64,000 bases of DNA from Planctomycetota bacterium (GTDB lineage: Bacteria; Planctomycetota; Planctomycetia; Pirellulales; Pirellulaceae), in NCBI GenBank assembly GCA_014238905.1, contig JABAAE010000002.1, positions 62,001 through 126,000 of the forward strand. Direction: 5' to 3'. The notes beneath the pieces were generated by a model that worked only from the letters and a program-made list of their open reading frames with translations, was not told the DNA's origin and did not search any database. Positions 47,168 through 56,491 of this stretch are shown here, in pieces. Numbering within the stretch: position 1 is the first letter of the stretch; every line of letters begins with the position of its first letter. Made by a program: the position numbers and the translations under genes.

Positions 47168-48745
47168 GTGAAACTGGATCTCTACCTACTTTGGACCAAC
47201 AAGTTCATCTTGGTCTTCGCCGGATTGGTGGGACTGGGCATGGGATGGGCTTACCTGTTATGTGTTCCAACGACGTACGAAGCACAAGCTCGTGTTCTGA
47301 TTGAACCTCGCCGTGTTTCAGCAGATTCTGGTCCCATCGGGAGAGTGGTTCCGGAGTTTATCCCCACGCAGGCGGAAACAATCCGGAGTCCCTTGACCAT
47401 CGCCCAAGCGGTCCAATCAATTCAAATCTTACCACCAGATGGTGTTTCCCCGGATGATTTTGATCCCGTACGGCATGTTCTCAAGTCGTTGAACGTGACG
47501 CCTCTGTTAAATGCCAACGTCGTTACCATCTCTTACCGAAGCAATAGTAAATCCGAGTCAACCGAGTTGATTTCTAGCATCGTGGCCGCTTACGAGTCCT
47601 TCGTCAACCAAATTGACAAGGGAACGTCCGACACCAGGCTCCAACTCATTGTCGCCAGCGAGAAAAAACTCCGTGAAGAACTGCGAAGCCTGGAAAAGGA
47701 CTATGAAAATCTTCGGACCACCAATCCGGGTATCGGTCAGGGTAGAACAGCCAATCAGGATACCTTGATTGAACTGGAATTGCTAAATCGACAGTTTGTC
47801 ACGATGACATCCGAACGCCAGGAAATTGAGACATCCCTGGGCAGTTTTCTGAAACAAAAGAATGGCAAATCGGTATCGGGGGCCATGACTTCAGCACAGC
47901 TCGCACAGATTTCATTTCAAACCAGGCTCCCTTCTCAACCCGACCAGTTATCACAAGATATCGATTTGACTTTAAAAAAGCCTTCCTTAAGTCAAACTCC
48001 CGAGAACAAGTTGAGGTCTGAAGAATACCCGTTTGGGGACCTTGAACCATCCGGCTTAGCTCAACCGGTTATTTACGCTGATTCAAATCAAATCGAGCAG
48101 ATCATTCTCTACTCCAACCCGGATAATGCCCGCGAAATCCTGCGAATGGTACAGGATTACCAAAACTGCATTATGAGAGTCAATCAACTCGACCACATTT
48201 TTTCTCCAAGACACCCTGAACTGATCTCCGCTTATGCTCAAGTTGATCAATCCTCAGAACTCTTGCGTCAGCGATTCGACAACGTTGTCCGCAGCTGGCA
48301 GCGGAAACTAATCGTATTGCTAGCCAAACAAGCTGAAATTGAAAAACAGATTTCCTGCATTAAAGACGAAATCAAAGCTACCGGAATCTATCAGGTCCGG
48401 GAAGAGAACTTACTCAGCAACATCAAAAACTTGCGGCTTTTGCACGGGTCCACACTTCAACAGCTGATTACGATTCAAGAAGAGGAGTCTGCCATTTCAA
48501 ATGGTCGGAACTCAATTGAAATCAAGATGATTGACAGGCCCATGATTCTTGAAGATATGACTTGGCCAAATCCCAAACTGATTCTTTGTGTTTCGCCATG
48601 CCTTGGTTTGTTAATCGGTATAGGGTTCGTTGGAACTCTGCAAAATCGAAAGCATGAACGGCAACCAGTCGATCAAACCAGTGTTAACCCCGACAGTGCT
48701 GAAGACGGTACTCCAGAATCTCCTGCACCAGGTGAACAGACGTGA
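47168..48745 (+). CDS. Wzz/GumC-type chain-length determinant
   Basis: 525 residues from a GTG at 47168, chosen for the GGAG five bases upstream; the frame is open to an ATG at 47123 with no ribosome site. One inner-membrane helix at the start (LVFAGLVGLGMGWAYLL), a periplasmic part with coiled coils (RLQLIVASEKKLREELRSLEK near 170-195, and 340-425), a second helix near the end (LILCVSPCLGLLIGIGF) and a cytoplasmic tail. It controls glycan chain length in the polymerase complex. No tyrosine-kinase (Wzc/BY-kinase) domain is present, so phosphorylation control, if any, lies elsewhere. Its stop overlaps the next GTG by four bases. Confidence 0.85.
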   Translation: MKLDLYLLWTNKFILVFAGLVGLGMGWAYLLCVPTTYEAQARVLIEPRRVSADSGPIGRVVPEFIPTQAETIRSPLTIAQAVQSIQILPPDGVSPDDFDPVRHVLKSLNVTPLLNANVVTISYRSNSKSESTELISSIVAAYESFVNQIDKGTSDTRLQLIVASEKKLREELRSLEKDYENLRTTNPGIGQGRTANQDTLIELELLNRQFVTMTSERQEIETSLGSFLKQKNGKSVSGAMTSAQLAQISFQTRLPSQPDQLSQDIDLTLKKPSLSQTPENKLRSEEYPFGDLEPSGLAQPVIYADSNQIEQIILYSNPDNAREILRMVQDYQNCIMRVNQLDHIFSPRHPELISAYAQVDQSSELLRQRFDNVVRSWQRKLIVLLAKQAEIEKQISCIKDEIKATGIYQVREENLLSNIKNLRLLHGSTLQQLITIQEEESAISNGRNSIEIKMIDRPMILEDMTWPNPKLILCVSPCLGLLIGIGFVGTLQNRKHERQPVDQTSVNPDSAEDGTPESPAPGEQT

Positions 48746-49932
48746 TTCAATTTACCGGGTATCTGGTTCTTGCTTTTCTGTTTTACACCTACGTTGCATT
48801 CCCGGTAATCATCGTTTGCCGAGGGAGACTATTTCCTCGGCCATGGAAAACCCGTGACGATCGACGTCAGGTATCCATCATCATCATCTGTTTCAATGAG
48901 GCTCGTGGAATCCAACGGAAAATCGAAAACATTTTCGAAACCGATTACCCCTCTGAATTACTGGAGGTCATCGTTGCTTCCGATGGTTCTGATGACGGCA
49001 CGAATCAAATCATCGAGAAACTAGGGCATCCTCGAGTCAAGCTCCTTGCGATGCCACGTCGTGGGAAGATACCAGCTTTAAATGACGCAGTTGCTTCTGC
49101 CACGGGGGAAATCCTGGTGTTTACGGACGCCAACAGCCATTTGACACCAAAATCCATTGGGAATCTGATTCGCCATTTTGCGGATTCCGAAATCGGATGT
49201 GTTGCCGGCAACCAGGTTTATGTGAAAACCGAACACGAAGGCCGCGTAGCCCATGGCGAAAAATCATATTGGAATTTTGACAGAAAACTCAAGGAGCATC
49301 AGGCCTTCGCAGGAAATGCGACCTCGGCGACGGGTGCTTTTTACGCGATTCGACGATCACTTTTTAAAGATGTGCCGCCCGGTGTGACCGATGACTTTAC
49401 TATATCAACCCATTCCATCAGAGAAGGCTATCGACTTGTTTTTGATAACGAAGCGATTGCTTCGGAAGCTTCCGACGGAAAAATCGAAAAAGAGCTCCAG
49501 AGGAAAATCCGTATAATGACGCGAGGGTTGAGAGCAGTGCTGATTTCCCGAGACCTGCTGAATCCAGTCAAACATGGTTTTTATTCAATACAGCTGTTTT
49601 CCCACAAAGTAATGCGGCGGACAGCGATCATTCCTTTGATCATTTTATTGGTCATCTCTCCCTGGCTATTTGCCACCACACTGTTCTTTCAAGCGGTTGC
49701 TGTTTCCGTATGGACCGCAGTGGGGATTTTGGTTCTTTCGTCGCTGACGATCCACACCTCATTTGGCAGATGGAAACCTGTCAAGCTGGTCTTCTTTTTT
49801 GGAATGGTAAACTTCGCCGCGTTGATCGCGATTTTCAATATCTGTGTAGGTAAAAAAATAGAAAAATGGAACTCAACCGGGAACGAGATTCATCCCGACG
49901 ATCATTCATTTCAGCTGGCGAGGCCTAAATGA
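48742..49932 (+). CDS. GT2 family glycosyltransferase, processive-like
   Basis: 396 residues. Starts with a membrane helix (residues 3-20), then a GT-A domain: VSIIIICFNEARGIQRKIENI, LEVIVASDGSDDGTNQI (the D-G-S motif), EILVFTDANSHLTPKSI (D-x-D-like DAN), and DDFTISTHSIREGYRLVFDNE, and then GLRAVLISRDLLNP before three C-terminal helices (about 290-370). Family context (N-acetylglucosaminyltransferase-like, as IcaA/HasA relatives) suggests a membrane-bound beta-glycosyltransferase. It starts at GTG overlapping the Wzz stop (GTGA) and its end overlaps the next gene start (ATGA), so the three genes are coupled. Confidence 0.88.
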   Translation: MIQFTGYLVLAFLFYTYVAFPVIIVCRGRLFPRPWKTRDDRRQVSIIIICFNEARGIQRKIENIFETDYPSELLEVIVASDGSDDGTNQIIEKLGHPRVKLLAMPRRGKIPALNDAVASATGEILVFTDANSHLTPKSIGNLIRHFADSEIGCVAGNQVYVKTEHEGRVAHGEKSYWNFDRKLKEHQAFAGNATSATGAFYAIRRSLFKDVPPGVTDDFTISTHSIREGYRLVFDNEAIASEASDGKIEKELQRKIRIMTRGLRAVLISRDLLNPVKHGFYSIQLFSHKVMRRTAIIPLIILLVISPWLFATTLFFQAVAVSVWTAVGILVLSSLTIHTSFGRWKPVKLVFFFGMVNFAALIAIFNICVGKKIEKWNSTGNEIHPDDHSFQLARPK

Positions 49933-51437
49933 GTGGCATCGCGGCAAACAACCCGGCACCCATAAAAAAGGGGCATTCGGTACACACGGTTATCGCACAA
50001 ATCCTGGCCGCTGGATTGATGATTGCCGAATTCACCATTCTTGAACAACTCCCATTACTGCTAACCGGATGCGTTTTAACCGCTTGCGGTTATTTCCTGT
50101 GGCGGCAGCCTCAACTAACAACTTTATTGGTAGTGTTTCTGGTTTACACCAACCTACCGGTAGTCGCAGTCAAATTTCATGGATTTCCCGCGTCCTTGCC
50201 GGCATTGGTGATCGGCCTGTTAATGTGGCCGTTGATTCATCAGATCGTCGCACTTAAAAACGATATTTTTCTTGGGTCAGCATTTCCGTGGGTCCTTCTT
50301 TTCACGATCGTACAACTATTAGGTGCATTGAACTCAGAGTATGCCGTATCTTCATTTGAGTTCTTTGTTTCCTTTCTATTCGAAGGTCTCTTACTGTACC
50401 TGATCGTTAGCAATTTGATTCGCACCCGCGAGAGGCTTCGCCAAGTGGTTTGGACGCTGGCTTTTTGCGCAATATTAATGGGTGGCATCCCTCTATTACA
50501 GCAATTCACCGGTGCTTTTGAAACCAACTTCGGGGGTCTTTCGCAACTGGACTCGCAATTCAAAACCGTCACTTCCTCGGGCGAAGGCGTCACCAAACAG
50601 AATCGTATGGCGGGCTCTATAGGTGAACAGAACAGGTACTCCCAATTTATGATCCTGTTAGTGCCGATCGGCGTCTCACTCTATTCGATGAGCCGAACAC
50701 GTCGCTCGAGAATCATAGCGATCATCGGTGCGTGCTGTGCGCTGGCTGGATTTGCATTGGCATTTTCCCGAGGGGGAGCGATCGGGTTCGTTCTGGCAAT
50801 ACTGATGGGGCTTTGCTGCCGTCTGATTACGCTACGGCAATTCAAATGGATGGCGGTTGCGTCCCTGTTGATCTTGATGTGTTTTCCGCAATACCTTTCC
50901 CGGCTCGCATCGATAGCGTCACTGAACACTTCCACTCCGGGGGCGAAGGCGATGCTAAGAAATACGGAGGGATCCATTCGAGGCAGGCTGACCGAAATGG
51001 GTGCAGCTGGTCTGGTCTTTCGCGATCACCTGATTCTCGGTGTCGGTCCGGGTGTATTTCGAGAATACTCGCGCGAATACGGACAGCACATCGGACTTCG
51101 AGCGCTCAAGGGACGTCGGCAGGCTCACTGCATGCCGCTGGAAATCGCCGCCGAGAACGGCCTCTTGGGACTTCTAACTTTTTTTCCGATGTTGTTTTTT
51201 CTGTTACGAAGACTGGTGATGATCAATCGACGTTCCACCGCAGTGAATGATACTGAAGCGATCTATCTAACATCTGGCCTGGCTATGGCGTTGCTTTTAT
51301 ACCTTTCAACTTCGCTCTTCCTTCACCTTTCCTACATTCGATATTTTTGGTTATTGGTTGCCATCGCCGATGCCGCGGTTGGGATTTTTGAAAAAGATCA
51401 ATACGCTGGTAATGCTGAGGTTGCCTCGGTTAGTTAA
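49929..51437 (+). CDS. O-antigen ligase/Wzy-like polymerase
   Basis: 502 residues with about 12 predicted helices and a large periplasmic loop (about 330-400), as in the Wzy_C/O-antigen ligase family. Notable is the periplasmic part with RNTEGSIRGRLTEMGAAGLVF and LGVGPGVFREYSREYG (the V-G-x-G-x family signature), and the conserved ECIH-type segment as H-C-M-P-L-E. It may polymerise repeats or transfer the glycan to a carrier in the periplasm; the Wzx gene in the left arm favours polymerase. Overlaps the convergent Wza stop by eight bases. Confidence 0.82.
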   Translation: MSGIAANNPAPIKKGHSVHTVIAQILAAGLMIAEFTILEQLPLLLTGCVLTACGYFLWRQPQLTTLLVVFLVYTNLPVVAVKFHGFPASLPALVIGLLMWPLIHQIVALKNDIFLGSAFPWVLLFTIVQLLGALNSEYAVSSFEFFVSFLFEGLLLYLIVSNLIRTRERLRQVVWTLAFCAILMGGIPLLQQFTGAFETNFGGLSQLDSQFKTVTSSGEGVTKQNRMAGSIGEQNRYSQFMILLVPIGVSLYSMSRTRRSRIIAIIGACCALAGFALAFSRGGAIGFVLAILMGLCCRLITLRQFKWMAVASLLILMCFPQYLSRLASIASLNTSTPGAKAMLRNTEGSIRGRLTEMGAAGLVFRDHLILGVGPGVFREYSREYGQHIGLRALKGRRQAHCMPLEIAAENGLLGLLTFFPMLFFLLRRLVMINRRSTAVNDTEAIYLTSGLAMALLLYLSTSLFLHLSYIRYFWLLVAIADAAVGIFEKDQYAGNAEVASVS

Positions 51438-52674
51438 GCCCTCGCGGATCGATTAACCGTTGCATCAATTCTGAATATGGTCTGCTGATCAGGGCAGGAA
51501 CCATTCGGTCTAATGTTCTTCGTATCCACCACGCAGAATCTGGATTGAGATAAATGATGTCCCCCGGTTGGACCATGACATTTTCCAGACGATTAAACCT
51601 GGCGGCAATTAAATCGACTTTGATGAGTAGCGGACTGCCATCTTTTCCAGTTCTGTGAACGGTTACCGTTGTCGGGGAATCTATGGGGTCAATGTAACCC
51701 GCCATGGCCACTGCCGTCACAACGTCGATGTCCCTGTCTGGTGGCAGCACAAACCCGTTTCCCAAGTCGCGATTTCCGTTACCGGTTGAAAACCGCACCT
51801 GACTGATGGCACTGAGCTTTCCGACAACAAAGAACACTTGGTCAGGAAATTTTCTAACCATGACAATGTCACCATCAGCCAATTCAGCTTGCTGTGGACT
51901 AATGTGGGTCTGCCCAGAATTTCTCAATGGAATTTGCAGGACCGAGAGCTCGTTTTTCGGAGGCCCAAGGTATCCCTGGGGAGCCTGCGGCATGACAGCT
52001 CGCTCCAAAACATGGCTCGCGGTTGAAATAGCACCCTGACCGGACGGTTTGACTCGGCGTTGGTGAACTTGAATTTCGTCTTGGAGGGGTAACATTCCGC
52101 CAGCAGAGGCTATCGCATGCGCAATATCGGCTTCATATTCCGGTAAACGAAAATATCCTGGATTGGCAACACCACCCAGAACCATAATCCCTACGGTCCG
52201 TTTTTCCAACAAGATTACGGAGATCTTCGGATCATCCAAAAATCCATTGGCGTAAACAGATACCATTCTCCTGCGGGCCATGTCGACAGTAAGACCATCG
52301 ATTTCAACATGCCCAACCAGCGGTAATAAAACGCTCCCCTGTTTGCTGACCTCTAAATCAAGCGTTGATGTCTGACTGGCCGCAAACGTGGAACTGCCAT
52401 CGAATCCGCTGGCATTTCGTTGATCAAAAGGAACCAGCTCTGAAATTCGAATCCTGACCAAATCGCCAGGTCCGAGTAAATACTGCTCAGGAATGTTTCT
52501 GGTCAAGGAAGCAAAATTCACTCCGAAACTCTGTGATTTAAACGGAATCCTGAAGCTGTCATCGAGAGTAGCCGCAGGAATCCCCGGGGATGACATTGGC
52601 GCATAGCACCCTCCCCCACTGGCGATTGCTAGCAAGACAACGAAACAATAAAGGTATTTCCGATAAGTTGACAT
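51430..52674 (-). CDS. Wza-type polysaccharide export lipoprotein
   Basis: 414 residues from the ATG at 52674 (MSTYRKYL); the frame is open to 52752 but the signal peptide starts there. Lipobox-like SGGGC with Cys23 suggests an outer-membrane lipoprotein. The Poly_export domain begins IPEQYLLGPGDLVRIRISE near 45, followed by KQGSVLLPLVGHVEIDGL, two SLBB (soluble ligand-binding beta-grasp) domains (about 175-260 and 280-370), and a C-terminal region with WWIRRTLDRMVPALI. It forms the export channel for the exopolysaccharide. Converges with the right arm and has its own gap upstream. Confidence 0.9.
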   Translation of the reverse strand: MSTYRKYLYCFVVLLAIASGGGCYAPMSSPGIPAATLDDSFRIPFKSQSFGVNFASLTRNIPEQYLLGPGDLVRIRISELVPFDQRNASGFDGSSTFAASQTSTLDLEVSKQGSVLLPLVGHVEIDGLTVDMARRRMVSVYANGFLDDPKISVILLEKRTVGIMVLGGVANPGYFRLPEYEADIAHAIASAGGMLPLQDEIQVHQRRVKPSGQGAISTASHVLERAVMPQAPQGYLGPPKNELSVLQIPLRNSGQTHISPQQAELADGDIVMVRKFPDQVFFVVGKLSAISQVRFSTGNGNRDLGNGFVLPPDRDIDVVTAVAMAGYIDPIDSPTTVTVHRTGKDGSPLLIKVDLIAARFNRLENVMVQPGDIIYLNPDSAWWIRRTLDRMVPALISRPYSELMQRLIDPRGLN

Positions 52675-53169
52675 TCGAAAAATAAATAGTTCTTTTTGGT
52701 TACTCCATTTGCATCGGTCGTATGGCGGGAATTCAATAGCCGGCCTTGCCACTTACAAACAAGCCTCGCATACTCCCCATTTTAACCAAGCCTATTCAAA
52801 CTTGTAGTGATTCCAACGGGATAGCGGCACCGCCGTCCTTTAATTTCTTGATCAGTGGCAGCCAACCGAAATCTGTTTGCTGGCAACCGGTCAAACAACT
52901 CCCTGCGTCGATCGATCGAAATAGGAATTGAGGAACGCTTTCCTAATGTGCCTGTTAATTTTCGTGCAAGCAACAAATGGACGCCGGGCCTACCAGAATT
53001 GATGCCAAAGACCCTGCGATGAAGGATGCTCAAGTGCTGTCGCGTATCGATATCGAATAAAACGGGCGGATAGCCAAGACGTTCAACAGCGTAATTTTTG
53101 AGTCGATCATGATGACAGTTAGCTTTTTCATCGTTATCTTTGACGATTAAACAGGCAATAAATCCATTG
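52675..53169. other. Gap upstream of wza, with an open minus frame
   Basis: About 495 bases. The minus strand is open without a stop from about 53110 to 52782 and reads protein-like (for example LGYPPVLFDIDTRQHLSI), but the only start is a TTG at 53033 without ribosome site and no family is recognised; see findings. The promoters of wza and the zinc-ribbon gene must also be here. Confidence 0.3.
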
Positions 53170-53865
53170 ATGAACCAGATGAACGATCCAAATCGTACCG
53201 TTTATTCCAGGCTCCTTCTGCGAAAAATCGCAACATGCTTGTCTGGCCTGATAGTTGGAACCGTCGGTGGCATCGGGACACTTTTTGTTTTTGGCCTAAT
53301 CCAGCCTGGAAAAGAGATCATCCCGTTGCCCTTTTTGGTGGCCGTCGCCGTTGGGGGATTCTTGAGCATTTCGATTTGCCGAAGACTATCGCAAAATCAC
53401 CCGAATAAAACCCACCAGAAATCCGAACCGGTTAGCATCCGTATCGTCAAGGCAGAGGAGAGATTTGATGCTACTTTTTTTGACCCGCGGACTGAATCTC
53501 GTTTGCACGCCATCTCACATGCAAAGTATGTCTGTCCCGAGTGCGGATTTCATGTTGCCTTTAATACCCATGATTTTATTCAACCTGGGGCTTACCAACC
53601 GCTTACGGAAAAACAAAGAATTAAGTTGGATCAGGCTCGTCCAGTGAATCCTGATAGTATCGATGACGGCTTTTCGATGGAGGAGATTCTAGAATTTGCG
53701 TGCCCAGGATGCGAAATGCCAATCCGGTTGATTTTTCTCGCCAGTGAATTCGCCATGGGTTGCTACAACTATCAACTCTTGGAAGTCGTTGAGCTCGTCC
53801 AGCACCACAAGCAGCTTTCCTCAGAGGAAGAGGACTCATCTGGTGGTTTAAAAGATTTTGTTTAG
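53170..53865 (+). CDS. Membrane zinc-ribbon protein, unknown function
   Basis: 231 residues from the ATG at 53170 (another ATG at 53179 and a TTG at 53140 are possible). Two N-terminal membrane helices (about 15-75, with LSGLIVGTVGGIGTLFVFGL), then a soluble part with a zinc ribbon spread over two CxxC pairs (CPECGFHV near residue 119 and CPGCEMP near 180), consistent with a metal-binding cytoplasmic domain. No family recognised. It ends 19 bases from the convergent amidohydrolase. The window has several such zinc-ribbon proteins. Confidence 0.7.
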   Translation: MNQMNDPNRTVYSRLLLRKIATCLSGLIVGTVGGIGTLFVFGLIQPGKEIIPLPFLVAVAVGGFLSISICRRLSQNHPNKTHQKSEPVSIRIVKAEERFDATFFDPRTESRLHAISHAKYVCPECGFHVAFNTHDFIQPGAYQPLTEKQRIKLDQARPVNPDSIDDGFSMEEILEFACPGCEMPIRLIFLASEFAMGCYNYQLLEVVELVQHHKQLSSEEEDSSGGLKDFV

Positions 53866-53884
53866 ACGTCGGTTTTTCGGCTAG

Positions 53885-54829
53885 TCATTTCAACCCCAAA
53901 CGATAGGCACTCGAAGCATTCTTCCAGAAATAGTCCTCGCAGGCCTCCTGTCCTTTTTCTGCAAAATATGAATTAACCAGTTTCACAAAACTAGAATAGC
54001 TTCCGCTCTTTTTGGTACATGGCCAGTTGCTCCCGAACAAGAGCCGTTTTTGCCCGAATTGATTCCATAGTACGTTGAGGACACTGCGATAATGTAGTGA
54101 TTCCAATGGCGCTGGCTGTTGTAAACATCGTTGGTAAAGTCCGGAAACCTTGCAGTAAACGTTCGGGTTTTCGGCGAGTTTTTTTACCGCCATCAACCAT
54201 TCCTTGGGTGGTTCTTTTCCGTCGATGTTGTAACCGAGAATATGATCGACCACGATCGTCAATTCAGGAATCGAACGAGCAATCCTGTCAACTTCCTGAA
54301 CACCTTTGACACCCTGCCCATTACATAAAAAGTCCAGCGTCAACTCCTCCGCCGCCAGCGATCTAAAAGAGCTCAGTACTCGATTATCGGTGTAGTCAAT
54401 TGGTTTGGGATTCCTAGCTCGAACGCCCACAAACCGTTTTTCTTTTTTTAGACGACGGATCTGCTGTAGAAAATCTTTTCGATAAGGATCGACATTCCCA
54501 ACCAACCCCACAAAAAACTCGTCCCCATCGACCAGATCCAATACCCATCGGTTATCACTAAGCCGATCACTAGCTTCCACGATGACGACACCCGTCAGAC
54601 CCGAGTCCTTGGCGACTCTCTTAAACTCACCGGGAAGATGTGGTTTATACAACACCTGATCATTCTTGGGTGGCCAAGGAACCCCGCTTTGCCTGCCGGT
54701 GTCGTAAAGGTGTATATGGGTGTCAATCATATGTTGCACCTTAGGAAACCCCGGTTGAGCTAACACAACAGATGCCAGGCTAAAGTGAAGGATCAAAACA
54801 CCGGTTGGATAAATCAATCGAAGGTTCAT
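53885..54829 (-). CDS. Secreted amidohydrolase (fuconolactonase-like)
   Basis: 314 residues from the ATG at 54829, which begins a signal peptide (LIYPTGVLILHFSLASVVLA). TIM-barrel metal-dependent hydrolase of the amidohydrolase-2 group: DTHIHLYDTGRQSGVPWPP (metal H-x-H), GLTGVVIVEASDRLSDNRWV, RFVGVRARNP, ELTIVVDHILGYN (His near 195), NVYCKVSGLYQ and RLLFGSNWPCTKKSG (Asp replaced by Asn at G-S-N-W, a variation seen in this subgroup). L-fuconolactonase and 2-pyrone-4,6-dicarboxylate lactonase are the nearest families; the substrate is unknown and export is unusual for them. Confidence 0.82.
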   Translation of the reverse strand: MNLRLIYPTGVLILHFSLASVVLAQPGFPKVQHMIDTHIHLYDTGRQSGVPWPPKNDQVLYKPHLPGEFKRVAKDSGLTGVVIVEASDRLSDNRWVLDLVDGDEFFVGLVGNVDPYRKDFLQQIRRLKKEKRFVGVRARNPKPIDYTDNRVLSSFRSLAAEELTLDFLCNGQGVKGVQEVDRIARSIPELTIVVDHILGYNIDGKEPPKEWLMAVKKLAENPNVYCKVSGLYQRCLQQPAPLESLHYRSVLNVLWNQFGQKRLLFGSNWPCTKKSGSYSSFVKLVNSYFAEKGQEACEDYFWKNASSAYRLGLK

Positions 54830-55198
54830 AGAAGTGGACCACAACTTGGAAAGAATCTGACAACCAATCAGTCTAACAAATAAATCTGTAGACCCAAAAG
54901 AAAATCATGGATTACAGAATGCAACCTTTTTGGCGTTCTGGCCGTTGATGGTTATTTCCAGAGGAAGACCCGATACCAAAACATGAATTGCCTTACCAAA
55001 AAAGGATCATTCCAATCCAATACCTATCGGTGTGATGAGAGAATGATGACATCCAATAATCGTTTCCCAAGGGTAATACACCGCCTAAAAAAAAGGGCGG
55101 CTCACATAGATACGTGAGCCGCCCGAGCCAATCGCTCTCAAATTGAATTGCAAAAGCAAAAAGCACCTTCGAGGTAGGAAAGGGTACTTTTGAGATCT
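54830..55198. other. Gap with a terminator
   Basis: 369 bases between the amidohydrolase start and the stop of the secreted planctomycete gene. It contains the hairpin terminator at 55085-55123; no gene is convincing in the rest. Confidence 0.6.
55085..55123 (-). terminator. Rho-independent terminator of the guaB-downstream gene
   Basis: Perfect 11-bp stem, GGGCGGCTCAC at 55094-55104 and GTGAGCCGCCC at 55113-55123, with an eight-base loop. On the minus strand the stem ends in eight T. It is 75 bases after the stop of the secreted protein gene. Confidence 0.95.
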
Positions 55199-56491
55199 CT
55201 ATCGAAGAATTGCTGAATAGCCAATCGTATACAACGCCTGACTTGCCGCACCTTTGACACTCAATGGAAACGGCTCCCTCAACCACGGTGCGCAATCTCC
55301 AGGCCGATAGTAACCCAGAGCATAGATGCATTCGTTGGGAGGATGGATCCCTACTTTGTAGGGATTAATTGCGACATTGCCGAAAAAGTGAGCTGCAGAA
55401 AAAATTGGCTGAAGCACTGGTCCCCGTGAATGGCCGTACCGCTCCAGTTGAATATGCTGAAAGTCCAAAGGTTTGGAGCAGACAGCGGACGCTGTCCAAT
55501 TAAAGTCTTGGGGGAGCCATTGACGTTCCATCGCGGGGATTCCCTCAAACGAGCAGAACTGGGGAATCGACTTTCCAGATTCAACCTGTGGACCCATTTT
55601 TAACGCGATGTCCTTGACCGAACGCTTTAGCATGACACCATTAATCTCTCGACAATTCAACTCATAAGTTTGCTGCCGTAGATCATCTTCCTGTTGCCGT
55701 AACGAACTGGAATCCCCGAGGGAACCACCCGGAAAACTCCGGTTGGAAGACGCGTCAGGAGTCGGCTCTACGATTTCAGCCTGACTTTCGGGAACATCAG
55801 GTTGAACACTCGGTGCATCCTGCTGGACACTCGGTACGTCCTGCTGGACACTCGGTGCGTCCTGCAAAATTGTTTTTTGGGACCCCAACCGACTATTAGG
55901 AAGCGGATTCAAATTGGTTGGCTTTCGTAAAATGCTATCTTGACGCGGGGCAGATAAAACAAGCCTCGGCTGAACAACTGCGACACGCGTTCCATCGTTT
56001 ATCGAAGACCGACCATCGCCTCGATTACCCGATGGATTCTGCTTAGCCACCAGCGAAGCCCCTCGGTCCTGGCCACTTTCGTTCAAAAATGAATTCTTCT
56101 GCGGAGCCGACAAGAGATCGCCAAATGGATCATCAATGGGCTGGACGCCGAGATTTTCACCACGAACTGGAGGCTCTTGAAAAGCGGACTGCCTGATACC
56201 GCTTCCAACTGTCAGGTTTGCGTCATTGGCGATACTCTGATCGATCGGATTTTTTGCCAACGTGACAACAGGAGCCTTGGCAGGTCCAACCAGACCGGAC
56301 CGTCGATCGTTTCTCCCTGAATATCCATAGCCGGAATTGGCGTTGCCTGATCGACTACCGAGTATGTTTCGAATGATCGGCGGTTTGTTGAATGGAGGAG
56401 GTTCCTGAGACAACAAAACAGAGTTTACAGACACAAAGTTGGTTACGACAAACAACGAGACCAAGAAAACGACATCAGTTGCGTTTTTCAA
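55199..56491 (-). CDS. Secreted planctomycete-specific protein, proline/glutamine-rich
   Basis: 430 residues from a TTG at 56491, which starts a normal signal peptide ([17 protein letters not shown], cleavage near LLSQE) and has GGAG upstream; a longer frame reaches 56545. Residues 30-260 are low-complexity and include three 7-residue units [DAV]PSVQQD-like. The C-terminal 140 residues are ordered: [76 protein letters not shown]. This cysteine-containing C-terminal domain recurs in planctomycetes and has no known function. It overlaps the end of guaB by 17 bases (up to 71 with the longer start), suggesting coupling. Confidence 0.75.
   Translation of the reverse strand: MKNATDVVFLVSLFVVTNFVSVNSVLLSQEPPPFNKPPIIRNILGSRSGNANSGYGYSGRNDRRSGLVGPAKAPVVTLAKNPIDQSIANDANLTVGSGIRQSAFQEPPVRGENLGVQPIDDPFGDLLSAPQKNSFLNESGQDRGASLVAKQNPSGNRGDGRSSINDGTRVAVVQPRLVLSAPRQDSILRKPTNLNPLPNSRLGSQKTILQDAPSVQQDVPSVQQDAPSVQPDVPESQAEIVEPTPDASSNRSFPGGSLGDSSSLRQQEDDLRQQTYELNCREINGVMLKRSVKDIALKMGPQVESGKSIPQFCSFEGIPAMERQWLPQDFNWTASAVCSKPLDFQHIQLERYGHSRGPVLQPIFSAAHFFGNVAINPYKVGIHPPNECIYALGYYRPGDCAPWLREPFPLSVKGAASQALYTIGYSAILR
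55799..55864 (-). repeat. 21-bp coding tandem repeat, three units
   Basis: Three 7-residue units ([21 protein letters not shown]) inside the secreted planctomycete protein, at the same position as its low-complexity linker. Confidence 0.85.
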
